The position numbers and the translations under genes were made by a program. A DNA stretch of 64,000 bases from Gammaproteobacteria bacterium. Its GTDB lineage: Bacteria > Pseudomonadota > Gammaproteobacteria > Pseudomonadales > Moraxellaceae. This document shows, one piece after another, positions 1-8,258 of this stretch. The first letter of the stretch is position 1, and the number at the start of each line of letters is the position of its first letter. The stretch is taken from positions 186,001-250,000 of the forward strand of contig JAGWUI010000001.1 in assembly GCA_028868515.1 (NCBI GenBank). Direction: 5' to 3'. The notes beneath the pieces were generated by a model. The model did not search any database. It was not told the DNA's origin and worked only from the letters and a program-made list of their open reading frames with translations.

Positions 1-1
1 G

Positions 2-1363
2 CTAGAAGCTGGCATTCATTCATCACCGTGGACTCATCCTCAATCAGGTGCAAACGTTGCACGCGCTGCGCTCATGATGTTGCAAAGTCAAATTGATGCG
101 GGACACATCTGCCCTCTCACCATGACTTTTGCATCTGTTCCTGCCATTAAAACGACACCTTCAATTGCAGCAGAATGGCTACCCAAGATTCTTGCGAATA
201 GCTACGATCCGCGAAATGTTCCACACATGGAAAAACAGGCCGTCACGATCGGCATGGGAATGACTGAAAAACAAGGCGGTTCTGATGTACGCGCCAATAC
301 GACGCGCGCTTACCCATTAGGTAAAGAAGGTTCAGGGGAAGCATACGAACTGATTGGACATAAATGGTTTACTTCTGCACCAATGTGCGATGCTTTTTTA
401 GTCTTGGCACAGTCAACTGGCGGTCTCTCCTGCTTCCTTGTTCCACGCTGGAAACCTGACGGCACCAAAAATCCAATACAGGTTCAGCGTTTAAAAAACA
501 AAATGGGCAATATCTCCAATGCATCCTCTGAAATAGAATTACGCGGCGCATTAGGCTGGATGGTGGGTGATGAAGGCCGAGGCGTTCCAACTATTCTGGA
601 AATGGTTGCCATGACGCGCTTTGATTGCATGGTGGGTTCTACGGCAAGTATGCGTCAAGGTACTGCACAAGCGATTCATCATGCGGTCAACCGTAGTGCA
701 TTTGGTGACAGATTAATCAACAAACCCGCAATGCAAAATGTATTAGCGGACTTACAGCTCGAAGTCGAAGGTGCAGTTGCTATGTCGATGCGAATGGCGC
801 GCGCACTCGATACTCCTCAAGATGAGCAAGAAAAACTACTCCTACGCTTAGGACTTCCTGCTGGGAAATATTGGATTACCAAACGCAATCCAAATCATGC
901 TTATGAAGCGATGGAGTGCATCGGTGGCAACGGTGTGATGGATGATTTTATGATGGCTCGCCTTTATCGTGACGCGCCAATTAATGCGATTTGGGAAGGT
1001 TCTGGCAATGTACAGGCACTTGATATGTTGCGGGCAATGGCTAAAACACCCGATGCAGTTCAAGCGTGGTTTGTTGAATTATCGAAGACACGAGGTGCAA
1101 ATTCTGAACTCGATCAAGCCGTAAACAAACTACATCATGAGCTTAAAGATCTAAGTGACATGGAATATCGTGCTCGGCATATCGTGGAGCAAATGTCACT
1201 CACTATGCAATCCAGCTTACTGATTCAAGCTGGTAATAGCGTTGTTGCAGACGCCTTTATTCAATCGCGGCTTGGTGCACATGGTGATCGTAATTATGGT
1301 ACTTTGCCACGCGGTATTGATTGCAGAGCAATTATTGATCGAGGAAATCCTTTAATTACCTAA
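2..1363 (+). CDS. aidB: AidB-type acyl-CoA dehydrogenase, 5' end outside window
   Basis: The reading frame is open from base 2, so the start lies upstream of the window; about 453 codons are visible. The protein is a flavin-dependent acyl-CoA dehydrogenase of the AidB subfamily, which in E. coli is induced by alkylation stress. Visible family motifs are CPLTMTFASVP, the flavin/substrate block GMGMTEKQGGSDVRANTTRA, HKWFTSAP, LAQSTGGLSCFLVPR, the MTRFDC segment and a C-terminal IWEGSGNVQALDMLR block. All of these align well with E. coli AidB from about its residue 118 to its end, so the gene appears complete on its 3' side. The physiological substrate is unknown for the family; isovaleryl-CoA activity of the E. 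coli enzyme is weak. A generic acyl-CoA dehydrogenase of fatty-acid catabolism is the alternative. Confidence 0.85.
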   Translation, partial: LEAGIHSSPWTHPQSGANVARAALMMLQSQIDAGHICPLTMTFASVPAIKTTPSIAAEWLPKILANSYDPRNVPHMEKQAVTIGMGMTEKQGGSDVRANTTRAYPLGKEGSGEAYELIGHKWFTSAPMCDAFLVLAQSTGGLSCFLVPRWKPDGTKNPIQVQRLKNKMGNISNASSEIELRGALGWMVGDEGRGVPTILEMVAMTRFDCMVGSTASMRQGTAQAIHHAVNRSAFGDRLINKPAMQNVLADLQLEVEGAVAMSMRMARALDTPQDEQEKLLLRLGLPAGKYWITKRNPNHAYEAMECIGGNGVMDDFMMARLYRDAPINAIWEGSGNVQALDMLRAMAKTPDAVQAWFVELSKTRGANSELDQAVNKLHHELKDLSDMEYRARHIVEQMSLTMQSSLLIQAGNSVVADAFIQSRLGAHGDRNYGTLPRGIDCRAIIDRGNPLIT

Positions 1364-1510
1364 TTCTTTTTCCTATTTTTCAATGATACGGTTAATCATT
1401 CGCAGCGTACATAAACATATGTCGTTGCGATAAATTGTTATTCTCATATTAATTTTTTGTGACAACTCGTTGCTTTAGCCAATTCTCAAATAAAATGCGC
1501 ACCACTCACC

Positions 1511-1540
1511 CCAAAACATTAAAATATTTTAATGTTTTGG
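1511..1540. repeat. perfect 30-bp palindrome
   Basis: The two 15-base arms (CCAAAACATTAAAAT and its exact reverse complement) abut with no spacer. It lies about 150 bp after the aidB stop and 24 bp before a small ORF. As RNA it would form a hairpin with little or no loop; as DNA it could be a two-fold operator. There is no T-run directly after it, so it is not a typical terminator on the plus strand. Confidence 0.8.
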
Positions 1541-1563
1541 ATATTTCAGAGAGGACGCAGCTC

Positions 1564-1659
1564 ATGACTTCATATAAGCTAAAGATTAATATGATCATCT
1601 TTCTTGCAAGTATTGAAATACTTATAGGAATAATTTGCATAGTTACAAAATTTTCATAG
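1564..1659 (+). CDS. putative 31-aa small membrane protein
   Basis: An ATG at 1564 preceded at 8-10 bases by the purine-rich stretch AGAGAGGA opens a 31-codon frame. The product has a short basic N-terminus (MTSYKLKIN) followed by one strongly hydrophobic segment of about 18 residues (IIFLASIEILIGIICIV) and a short polar end. That is the layout of a single-span small inner-membrane protein or a type I toxin-like peptide. The frame extends upstream to a GTG at 1459, but the Shine-Dalgarno supports the inner ATG. I know no named family. It could be a chance ORF; the support is the ribosome site, the hydrophobicity and the palindrome just upstream. Confidence 0.4.
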   Translation: MTSYKLKINMIIFLASIEILIGIICIVTKFS

Positions 1660-1721
1660 ACCAAATCTTCGAGACTGGTAGACATTATCTAGGGGAATAA
1701 CTAAATACCATAGGTCATGTG

Positions 1722-2492
1722 ATGCCTAAACTAGTTAAACTTTTGACAGATGTTTTAGAGCAGCTACAAAAGCAAATTACGACTCATCAACATGAATGGA
1801 CGCTTCAACAGAACCCAGAAGCTCTGCATAGTTTAAGAATCTGTTTGCGACAACTTCGGAGCTTGTTACGCCCATTACGCTCTGAACTTAATGAAGTCAT
1901 CGTGTTAGATCAACTTGCAAAAGAGATCATTACAAAAACGAACTGTATTCGAGATATCGAAGTATTAATTCTAGAACTTAAACAGCGGCAAAAACCTGAA
2001 ATCGCCATGATTTATGAGCAAAAATTGCAAAGCAGTTTTTTAAATATCGTTCAACACTTAGAGTTTCAATCGATCATTCAATCGTTAAGCCATTTATCCT
2101 TAAGCTGGCAAAAATCTATTTCACTAAATACAGCCGAGAAGTTAGAACACCATATTGCCGAGGATTGGCAAAAACAAAGTCATAAATTATTTAAACTGAT
2201 ACAACAGAATGTTCCAGACAAACATCAAATACGGATTTTAATTAAACACTTGCGCTATCATTCTGAGATTTATCAAAAATTTCTGCCAAAACGCGCACCC
2301 CAGCAAACGCAGCAACTAAAAAAACTACAAGACTTACTAGGCACTTGGCATGATTACTTTGTTTGGTTAAACGATATCGATCAATGTCAGGAACTTGTAG
2401 CACTAGAACCAATATGGCGAGAACAATTGCAATATTGGGAGGAAAAGTCAGATCAGGCGCTTAAAAAATTAAAGCTCAAACATTTTGTTTAA
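1722..2492 (+). CDS. CHAD domain protein
   Basis: A 256-residue, all-helical soluble protein rich in Gln, Leu, His and Lys. The N-terminal segment EALHSLRICLRQLRSLLRPL has the conserved His and regularly spaced Arg of CHAD (conserved histidine alpha-helical domain). A second block, RILIKHLRYHSEIYQKFLP, has the basic pattern of the second half of the domain, and LKKLQDLLGTWHDYFVWL is the typical C-terminal helix. CHAD proteins bind inorganic polyphosphate through their basic groove and are often near polyphosphate kinases or fused to CYTH domains; no such partner is visible here. A GTG at 1719 is an alternative start one codon upstream. Function beyond polyphosphate binding is inference. Confidence 0.8.
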   Translation: MPKLVKLLTDVLEQLQKQITTHQHEWTLQQNPEALHSLRICLRQLRSLLRPLRSELNEVIVLDQLAKEIITKTNCIRDIEVLILELKQRQKPEIAMIYEQKLQSSFLNIVQHLEFQSIIQSLSHLSLSWQKSISLNTAEKLEHHIAEDWQKQSHKLFKLIQQNVPDKHQIRILIKHLRYHSEIYQKFLPKRAPQQTQQLKKLQDLLGTWHDYFVWLNDIDQCQELVALEPIWREQLQYWEEKSDQALKKLKLKHFV

Positions 2493-2527
2493 CGCTGTAT
2501 TCATAGCGTATTAGAAACAGAAAAGGC

Positions 2528-3298
2528 TTACTTTGAATCTTCTTGTTCCTTAATTGCAGAACGCAATTGATCGAGATTGACACGCAGCATATCCGCAACG
2601 AGTTCATCAGTACGTGGATCATTCAAGATACTTTCAGCGACACGCAATACAGTACTAATCACATTTTCAGCAATTTCATCATGATAAGGTAGCCATGATA
2701 AACGACCAGTTTGTGGATCGGATTTCAGTTTTTCCAAAACCATCTGACGTAGTACACCTTCATCTTTCGCCAGTGCCTTTGCAATATTTTCAGTATAAGT
2801 TCCCTTCGCTAAAACATCCGCAACACGATCCAGCATCGCAATCGTCACGACACCACTGACAGCATTCACGACTCGGCTCTGAACACGATCCACCAGACGA
2901 AATGTAAATCCTTCACCCAGTACTCGATCAATCGCACGTCCAAAACGTGCCAAGATCAGAAGCGCACGCAGCCAAGGGTGCGGATGCATGATCGATGCTG
3001 AAATGGGAATCATCCCGAGCACCGCATACCAATTACGTCCTAAATAGCGCAATGACCAATGGTTCTCAGACCAGCGTAGAAAAAACTCTATCGCAAAAAT
3101 TGCACAAACAGTGTAATCCGTTAATCTAATGATTATTAACGCTTCAAGACTGACATGAAAAAAGTTTTGCCACAGTAATAAACCCAACGAAATAATCGCC
3201 AGTACAAATAGAATCCAATCCAGTTTACGACCTTCAAAAAGCGGCGTCGTTTGTTGACAAGTCGTGTCTGTACTCACTGAGGTTGTTTCTAATTTCAT
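2528..3298 (-). CDS. voltage-sensor-like ion transporter family membrane protein
   Basis: The product has four predicted membrane helices in the first 150 residues (around DWILFVLAIISLGLLLW, the acidic S2-like DYTVCAIFAIEFFLRW, the S3-like NWYAVLGMIPIS, and PWLRALLILARFGRAIDRVL) and then a soluble, helical C-terminal half of about 120 residues. The fourth helix carries Arg every few residues, like the S4 sensor of voltage-gated channels. I see no pore helix pair or selectivity filter after it. I placed the start at the ATG at 3298 because GGGA lies 7 bases before it; the longer frame begins at a TTG inside that ribosome site. Similar proteins are annotated as ion transporters. Substrate and activity are unknown. 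Confidence 0.7.
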   Translation of the reverse strand: MKLETTSVSTDTTCQQTTPLFEGRKLDWILFVLAIISLGLLLWQNFFHVSLEALIIIRLTDYTVCAIFAIEFFLRWSENHWSLRYLGRNWYAVLGMIPISASIMHPHPWLRALLILARFGRAIDRVLGEGFTFRLVDRVQSRVVNAVSGVVTIAMLDRVADVLAKGTYTENIAKALAKDEGVLRQMVLEKLKSDPQTGRLSWLPYHDEIAENVISTVLRVAESILNDPRTDELVADMLRVNLDQLRSAIKEQEDSK

Positions 3299-3393
3299 GG
3301 TAGATCCCAATCTGTGATTTGTTTTTCCAGAACAGCAATATAGAAAATATAGCTTCTATCGTGACAGCCAAAGGCTCAATTTTTTTAAGATAC

Positions 3394-4041
3394 CTATAGT
3401 CCCTTTTCTACCATATCTAATAAACGCTGACTTAGTGTATCAAATTGTTTACGATTCAAATGACTAAGAGGTCCATCAATACTTAATATCGCCATACCAT
3501 GTACAGCAGACCATGCAAAATATTCCGCCGATTGACGATTCTCAGTCGTAAGTAAATTTGCAGTGACCAACTTATCAAGCGCAGCACCTAATAATTGAAA
3601 TGGATTTAGCCCGCTTTTGCCCGCTTTAGCAGGATCAGTATCTCCTTCAACTTCATCATTCACTGAAAACGCAGTACGAAACAACCCTGGTTCTGCTTGC
3701 GCAAACTTTAAATACCCCGTCCCTACAGCACGCAGGTTTGCTCGGGCAAAATTTGCAGCATCAGATTCATCACGCAATTTTGCTAGTTCATTTTCCATGA
3801 AAATTGCCATAGAAGATAAAGCATAAGCACGAATCGCTTGCAGTAGTTCTTGTCTACTTGCGAAATATCGATACGCCGCATTAGGCGCAACACCGACACG
3901 TCGAGTCACTTCACGAAGAATAATTGCATCAGGTCCACCATCACGCGCGAGCATAACGCCAGCTTCTAACAGCGCTCGTTGCAAATCGCCATGACGATAT
4001 GTACTGCGCGTAATCGGTGTTTTATTGATTTTGTTATTCAT
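3394..4041 (-). CDS. TetR-family transcriptional repressor
   Basis: About 215 residues. The N-terminal helix-turn-helix spans roughly residues 14-60 (RSTYRHGDLQRALLEAG, then LREVTRRVGVAPNAAYRYFASRQELLQAI), the canonical TetR DNA-binding layout. The C-terminal part is a helical ligand-binding domain with a WSAVHGMAIL segment typical of TetR_C_33/WHG-type regulators. The ATG at 4041 sits 5 bases after AGGA; the overlapping ATG at 4044 is an alternative and the frame is open further upstream without a ribosome site. It is divergent from the VOC gene at 4263, and palindromic sites lie between them, so it probably represses itself and that gene. The ligand is unknown. Confidence 0.88.
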   Translation of the reverse strand: MNNKINKTPITRSTYRHGDLQRALLEAGVMLARDGGPDAIILREVTRRVGVAPNAAYRYFASRQELLQAIRAYALSSMAIFMENELAKLRDESDAANFARANLRAVGTGYLKFAQAEPGLFRTAFSVNDEVEGDTDPAKAGKSGLNPFQLLGAALDKLVTANLLTTENRQSAEYFAWSAVHGMAILSIDGPLSHLNRKQFDTLSQRLLDMVEKGL

Positions 4042-4092
4042 CATTTTCCTATCATTCAAATCATCACTGTATGGGTTGTTCAGAAACAAGCT

Positions 4093-4182
4093 ACAAACAT
4101 TGTACACAACAAATCTATATCAACGCGACACATTTGTGGACACTGTCCATTATTAATATTATATTGTAAACACTGTTCACAA
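4093..4182. promoter_or_regulatory. tandem TetR operator-like palindromes
   Basis: Between the divergent TetR and VOC genes there are two clear palindromes of the same design: GTGGACACTGTCCAT (4136-4150) and TTGTAAACACTGTTCACAA (4164-4182). Their centres are 30 bp apart, about three helical turns. A weaker relative, ACAAACATTGTACAC, sits at 4093-4107. A shared core of the form GTrrACACTGTycAy is seen directly; binding by the adjacent TetR is inference from position. Confidence 0.6.
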
Positions 4183-4262
4183 GTGAGCAAAAACTCACTC
4201 AGCTCGCCAATCATTTGGCTTTATAAATTTAAACCAAACATTTAATTTACAAGGAGATTACG

Positions 4263-4685
4263 ATGAAAATTCAACCTTACTTATTCTTTGAAGGACGCTG
4301 CGAAGAAGCGTTAGAGTTTTACAAATCCGCACTTGGTGCAGAAATCACGATGCTGATGCGCTTTAAAGATAATCCTGAACCCCAAGCTTCACCAGAAGGC
4401 TGCACCACCCCACCAGAACTTGAAAACAAGGTGATGCATGCTGCTTTCCGTATTGGAGAATCTGACATCATGGCATCAGATGGACGTTGTTCAGGACAAA
4501 CTGCACATCAAGGTTTTTCTCTTAGCATTACTGCCGCAAATGAACTAGAGGCAGATCGTCTTTTCACCAATCTTACAGACGGTGGACAAGTACAAATGCC
4601 ACTTGCAAAAACTTTCTTTTCACCCAGATTTGGCATCGTTGCTGACCGCTTTGGCGTGTCATGGATGGTGATTGTCGCACCTTAA
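4263..4685 (+). CDS. VOC family protein, PhnB/YjdN-like
   Basis: A 140-residue cytoplasmic protein of the vicinal-oxygen-chelate (glyoxalase/bleomycin-resistance) fold. It begins MKIQPYLFFEGRCEEALEFYKSALGAE, the typical start of PhnB/YjdN-type proteins, and contains KVMHAAFRIGESDIMASDG and the C-terminal FGVSWMVIV motif of that subfamily. A good ribosome site (AAGGAG) lies 7 bases before the ATG. It is divergent from a TetR gene, with operator-like palindromes between, and is followed in the same direction by a second VOC gene, so the two may be co-transcribed. Members of this subfamily mostly have no proven substrate; the old name demethylubiquinone methyltransferase is not supported. Confidence 0.85.
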   Translation: MKIQPYLFFEGRCEEALEFYKSALGAEITMLMRFKDNPEPQASPEGCTTPPELENKVMHAAFRIGESDIMASDGRCSGQTAHQGFSLSITAANELEADRLFTNLTDGGQVQMPLAKTFFSPRFGIVADRFGVSWMVIVAP

Positions 4686-4783
4686 TTGTTCGTAAAGTGA
4701 AAGATCCGTAAAGCCAGCCTCGCAGCACACAAACCGAGGTCTGGTTTTAAAAATCCATTAAAATTAACTTGAGAGACATAATA

Positions 4784-5197
4784 ATGGCACAAGACATCTG
4801 GTTAAATCTCCCTGTAAAAAACCTCGAAAAATCGATTGAGTTTTTTACAGCAATTGGTTTTGTACGCAACCAAGGACAAGGCAACACTGATCAATCAGCA
4901 AGTTTTCTGATTGGTGAGAAAAAGATTGTTCTCATGCTGTTTACTGAAAATGTTTTTTCTGGCTTTACAGGAAATGCGCTTTCAAACACAGCGCAAGGAA
5001 CAGAAGTCTTATTTTCATTAGGTGCCGAGAGTCGAAATCAAGTGGATGATCTTGCCAATCGAGCAAAATCAGCAGGCGGAACGGTATTTGCCGAGCCGCG
5101 AGATTCAAATGGGTTTATGTATGGTTGTGGATTTTGCGATCCTGACGGTCATCGCTGGAATGTGCTTTTTATGGATACAAGCAAAATACCTCAATAA
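4784..5197 (+). CDS. VOC family protein (glyoxalase/bleomycin resistance-like)
   Basis: A 137-residue protein of the VOC fold, starting MAQDIWLNLPVKNLEKSIEFFTAIGF, with the paired beta-alpha-beta-beta-beta modules expected: an N-terminal half ending near residue 60 and a C-terminal half with AGGTVFAEPRDSNGFMYGCGFCDPDGHRWNV. The GF.DPDGHRW motif near the end is typical of extradiol-dioxygenase-like members. I chose the ATG at 4784, which has GAGAGA upstream; an in-frame TTG at 4769 is less likely. It lies 98 bp after the preceding VOC gene on the same strand and may share its promoter. The substrate is unknown. Confidence 0.83.
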   Translation: MAQDIWLNLPVKNLEKSIEFFTAIGFVRNQGQGNTDQSASFLIGEKKIVLMLFTENVFSGFTGNALSNTAQGTEVLFSLGAESRNQVDDLANRAKSAGGTVFAEPRDSNGFMYGCGFCDPDGHRWNVLFMDTSKIPQ

Positions 5198-5206
5198 CAA
5201 CACACA

Positions 5207-5231
5207 GCGCCCCTATTTTTAATAGAGGCGC
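5207..5231 (+). terminator. stem-loop after the VOC genes
   Basis: GCGCCCCTAT (5207-5216) pairs with ATAGAGGCGC (5222-5231) apart from one internal mismatch, around a T-rich loop. There is no T-run after it, so it is a weak terminator candidate separating the VOC genes from iscR. Confidence 0.45.
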
Positions 5232-5302
5232 TTATGCCGCCACCTTACAGCACTTAAAACAATAAACGACATCAATAAAATTCACTATATTTCAATTCAT
5301 TT

Positions 5303-5336
5303 AATCTTGACTAAAACAGTCGGAATTAAGTAAAAT
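5303..5336 (+). promoter_or_regulatory. isc promoter with IscR type-1 site
   Basis: A sigma-70 promoter is visible as TTGACT (5307-5312), an 18-bp spacer and TAAAAT (5331-5336), about 45 bp before iscR. The stretch GACTAAAACAGTCGG over the -35 region matches the core of the known IscR type-1 site (GACT-R-WWWW-AGTC-RR) with one deviation. This implies repression by [2Fe-2S]-IscR of its own operon, as in E. coli. Confidence 0.75.
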
Positions 5337-5379
5337 ACGCCCAATCCATTTAATCTTCTTCTGGGAACGGAACCAGCCC

Positions 5380-5865
5380 ATGCGCTTAACTACGCGCGGT
5401 CGCTATGCCGTGACCGCTCTACTCGACTTGGCACTACAAACCTCACTTGATGAGCAGCCGATTACACTTGCGGAAATCGCAGAGCGTCAGTCGATTTCTA
5501 TTGCTTACTTGGAACAATTATTTAGCAAGTTAAAACGTCGCGGTCTGGTTTCCAGCAGTCGTGGTGCAATGGGTGGCTACCGTTTAGCCAAACCAAGTCA
5601 TGAAATTGCCATTCTTGACATCATTGAGGCGGTCAATGAGTCCGTTGATGCAACCATGTGCGAAGGTCAAGGAAACTGCCGTAAAGGCGCAAAATGCCTG
5701 ACCCACGACCTTTGGCATGATCTGTCTTCACAAATTGAAAGTTATCTCTCTGGTGTTACGATCGCAGATTTAGTTGCCAAATCTGGTATTTCTACCAGCG
5801 ATACTCGCGTGATTGTTGATCTATTACCGCAATCAAGATCACAGCCAATAGTATCAATGTCGTAA
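5380..5865 (+). CDS. iscR: Fe-S cluster assembly transcriptional regulator IscR
   Basis: A 161-residue Rrf2-family regulator. The winged helix-turn-helix occupies the first 80 residues (MRLTTRGRYAVTALLDLAL, then AYLEQLFSKLKRRGLVSSSRGAMGGYRLA). The [2Fe-2S] site is visible as C-x5-C-x5-C-x2-H around residues 92-107 (CEGQGNCRKGAKCLTH), exactly the IscR pattern. It is the first gene of the isc operon, 85 bp before iscS, and its promoter carries an IscR type-1 site, so it should sense the iron-sulfur status of the cell and repress the operon when its own cluster is loaded. Identification is secure. Confidence 0.97.
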   Translation: MRLTTRGRYAVTALLDLALQTSLDEQPITLAEIAERQSISIAYLEQLFSKLKRRGLVSSSRGAMGGYRLAKPSHEIAILDIIEAVNESVDATMCEGQGNCRKGAKCLTHDLWHDLSSQIESYLSGVTIADLVAKSGISTSDTRVIVDLLPQSRSQPIVSMS

Positions 5866-5950
5866 GTTGCCAAAGTTTTAGATGTTTAAATGTAATGTTG
5901 TTTGAAAAAAATGCTGTTTTTAAAATGATTTGCTTGAATGAGTGCTTGAT

Positions 5951-7168
5951 ATGAAACGTCCAATTTATCTCGATTATGCTGCAACCACACCCGTTGATCC
6001 GCGTGTTGCCGCACGAATGATGCAGTTTTTGACATTGGATGGCGATTTCGGTAACCCTGCATCGCGCTCGCACGGTTATGGCTGGCAAGCTGAAGAAGCG
6101 GTTGAACACGCTCGTGAACAAGTAGCAAATCTTGTACATGCGGATCCACGCGAAATCGTTTGGACTTCTGGTGCAACTGAATCAAACAATTTAGCGATCA
6201 AAGGCGTTGCGCATTTCTATGCGAAAAAAGGCAAGCACATTATCACCAGCAAGATTGAGCACAAAGCCGTTCTCGATCCTTGCCGTCAGCTCGAAGATGA
6301 AGGCTACGAAGTCACTTACCTTGATCCAGAACCAGGTACAGGTTTGATTCATCCTGAAGCGGTTGCTGCTGCGTTCCGTGATGACACAATCCTCGTTTCA
6401 TTGATGATGGTCAATAACGAACTCGGTACGATTACCGATGTTGCTGCAATTGGTGAATTGACCCGCGCCCGTGGTATTTATTTCCATGTCGACGCAGCAC
6501 AAGCGACTGGCAAAGTTGAAATCGATCTATCAACATTGAAAGTCGATTTAATGAGCTTCTCAGCACACAAAACTTATGGCCCTAAAGGTATTGGCGCATT
6601 ATTCGTTCGTCGCTCTCCTCGTGTTCGTTTGCAAGCGCAAATGCATGGTGGTGGTCATGAGCGCGGCATGCGTTCAGGTACACTCCCAACCCACCAAATC
6701 GTAGGTATGGGTGAAGCATTTGAAATCGCAGGCAAAGAAATGGTTGCTGAACAAGCACGTTTGAAAGTGCTGCGTGACCACTTGTGGGAAGGCTTACACA
6801 CACTTGAAGAAGTATATCTGAATGGCGATGCAACTCAACGTGTGGCAAATAATCTGAATGTCAGCTTCAACTTTGTTGAAGGTGAATCATTGATGATGGC
6901 ACTCAAAGATCTCGCGGTTTCTAGCGGTTCTGCATGTACATCAGCAACACTTGAGCCTTCTTATGTGCTTCGTGCGCTTGGGCTGTCTGATGAAATGGCG
7001 CATAGCTCAATTCGTTTCAGCATGGGTCGTTTCACAACCAAAGAAGAAGTTGATCAGGTGATCGATTTTGCAAAATTTGCAGTAGAAAAATTGCGTGCGC
7101 TTTCTCCACTTTGGGACATGCACCAAGAAGGCATTGATTTGTCGACTGTTGAGTGGGCAGCACACTGA
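5951..7168 (+). CDS. iscS: cysteine desulfurase IscS
   Basis: A PLP-dependent, homodimeric enzyme that removes sulfur from L-cysteine and passes it as persulfide to IscU and to tRNA-thiolation partners. From the ATG at 5951 the protein has 405 residues and begins [19 protein letters not shown], matching the E. coli start; the GTG at 5942 adds three unlikely residues. The PLP lysine is in [17 protein letters not shown] (about residue 206) and the catalytic loop cysteine is in [20 protein letters not shown] (about residue 328). The C-terminal IscU-docking end is intact. The ribosome site is weak, which suggests translation depends on upstream iscR transcription context. Confidence 0.97.
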   Translation: MKRPIYLDYAATTPVDPRVAARMMQFLTLDGDFGNPASRSHGYGWQAEEAVEHAREQVANLVHADPREIVWTSGATESNNLAIKGVAHFYAKKGKHIITSKIEHKAVLDPCRQLEDEGYEVTYLDPEPGTGLIHPEAVAAAFRDDTILVSLMMVNNELGTITDVAAIGELTRARGIYFHVDAAQATGKVEIDLSTLKVDLMSFSAHKTYGPKGIGALFVRRSPRVRLQAQMHGGGHERGMRSGTLPTHQIVGMGEAFEIAGKEMVAEQARLKVLRDHLWEGLHTLEEVYLNGDATQRVANNLNVSFNFVEGESLMMALKDLAVSSGSACTSATLEPSYVLRALGLSDEMAHSSIRFSMGRFTTKEEVDQVIDFAKFAVEKLRALSPLWDMHQEGIDLSTVEWAAH

Positions 7169-7274
7169 TTCAAAAGGTCTGATTTTTAAAGAAACAATGA
7201 TTACATGTAACAAAATTCATGTCATCAAATGTAATACAAATTAAACGGAGATCAGCGCTGAAATCATCAGCAAA

Positions 7275-7320
7275 GATCCCCATATATTAGATAGACGCTA
7301 CTTATTCCCAGTATGGGATC
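7275..7320 (+). other. intercistronic stem-loop between iscS and iscU
   Basis: GATCCCCATA (7275-7284) can pair with TATGGGATC (7312-7320), leaving one bulged base, with about 27 bases between. It ends 14 bases before the iscU ATG, just ahead of the ribosome site AGGAG. The 166-bp iscS-iscU gap is long for this operon. A role in RNA processing or in iscU translation is inference; no T-run follows, so it is not a terminator. Confidence 0.45.
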
Positions 7321-7334
7321 GCAGGAGACGTATC

Positions 7335-7730
7335 ATGGCATATAGCGACAAGGTCATTGACCATTATGAAAACCCACGCAATGTTGGCGTGCTCGACAAA
7401 AACTCTGCCGATGTTGGTACTGGCATGGTTGGCGCACCTGCATGTGGTGATGTCATGCGTCTACAAATCCAAGTGAACGATGCAGGCATCATCGAAGATG
7501 CACGCTTCAAAACCTACGGTTGTGGCTCTGCTATTGCTTCAAGCTCACTCGTGACTGAATGGCTGAAAGGTAAAAATCTTGATGAAGCCAGCCAAATCAA
7601 GAACTCTGCAATTGCGGAAGAATTAGCATTGCCGCCAGTGAAGATTCACTGCTCAGTCTTAGCTGAAGATGCAATCAAAGCAGCTATTGAAGATTACCGC
7701 AGTAAGAATCCAGCAAAAGAAACCGCTTGA
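7335..7730 (+). CDS. iscU: Fe-S cluster scaffold protein IscU
   Basis: The 131-residue scaffold on which IscS sulfur and iron are assembled into [2Fe-2S] and [4Fe-4S] clusters before HscA/HscB-driven transfer. The three cluster cysteines are present: C37 in GAPACGDVM, C63 in KTYGCGSAIASS and C106 in KIHCSVLAEDAI, together with D39. The LPPVK motif recognised by the chaperone HscA lies just before C106. Length and start (MAYSDKVIDHYENPRNVG) match the family, and the ribosome site AGGAG is well placed. It is the third gene of the isc operon. Confidence 0.97.
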   Translation: MAYSDKVIDHYENPRNVGVLDKNSADVGTGMVGAPACGDVMRLQIQVNDAGIIEDARFKTYGCGSAIASSSLVTEWLKGKNLDEASQIKNSAIAEELALPPVKIHCSVLAEDAIKAAIEDYRSKNPAKETA

Positions 7731-7838
7731 TTTAAAAGCGTGATGATTAAACAGAATATTTAACCGATTTAATTTCAGTTAAATATTCCTGATAAATTGA
7801 TTTTGAGAGACTGTTTTAAAAACAGTAGGAGCAATCCG

Positions 7839-8186
7839 ATGACAGAAGCAACAACAGCAACCGCAGGTATCAGCTTGAGTGAGCGCGCAGCAGTGCATGT
7901 GCGTGATTATTTGACTCATCGCGGTAAGGGCGAAGGCATTCGTGTTGGTGTGAAAACATCTGGATGCTCTGGGCTTGCTTATGTGCTTGAGTTTGTTGAT
8001 CAAGTTGATCCACATGATCAAAAGTTTGTCACGCATGGCGTCAATGTTTTTATCGATCCAAAGAGCATGGTTTATCTTGACGGTTTAGAAATGGACTATG
8101 TCAAAGAAGGATTGAACGAAGGTTTCCGCTTTGATAACCCGAATAAAAAGGGTGAATGTGGCTGCGGTGAGTCATTTACTGTTTAA
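7839..8186 (+). CDS. iscA: A-type Fe-S carrier protein IscA
   Basis: A 115-residue A-type carrier that accepts clusters or iron and delivers them to target proteins, notably [4Fe-4S] enzymes. The three conserved cysteines are visible: one in [15 protein letters not shown] and the pair in [11 protein letters not shown] at the C-terminus. I chose the ATG at 7839 because AGGAGC lies 7 bases upstream; the longer frame from a TTG at 7797 has no support. The alanine/threonine-rich N-terminus ([12 protein letters not shown]) is slightly longer than in E. coli. It sits between iscU and hscB in the operon. The protein could equally be called an IscA-family HesB-type carrier. Confidence 0.95.
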   Translation: MTEATTATAGISLSERAAVHVRDYLTHRGKGEGIRVGVKTSGCSGLAYVLEFVDQVDPHDQKFVTHGVNVFIDPKSMVYLDGLEMDYVKEGLNEGFRFDNPNKKGECGCGESFTV

Positions 8187-8258
8187 TTTCGTTTTACAAT
8201 ATTAGACAGTCTATAAATCTATCTCAAAGTTATTGCGCGCTTATAGCAGGAATGTGTT

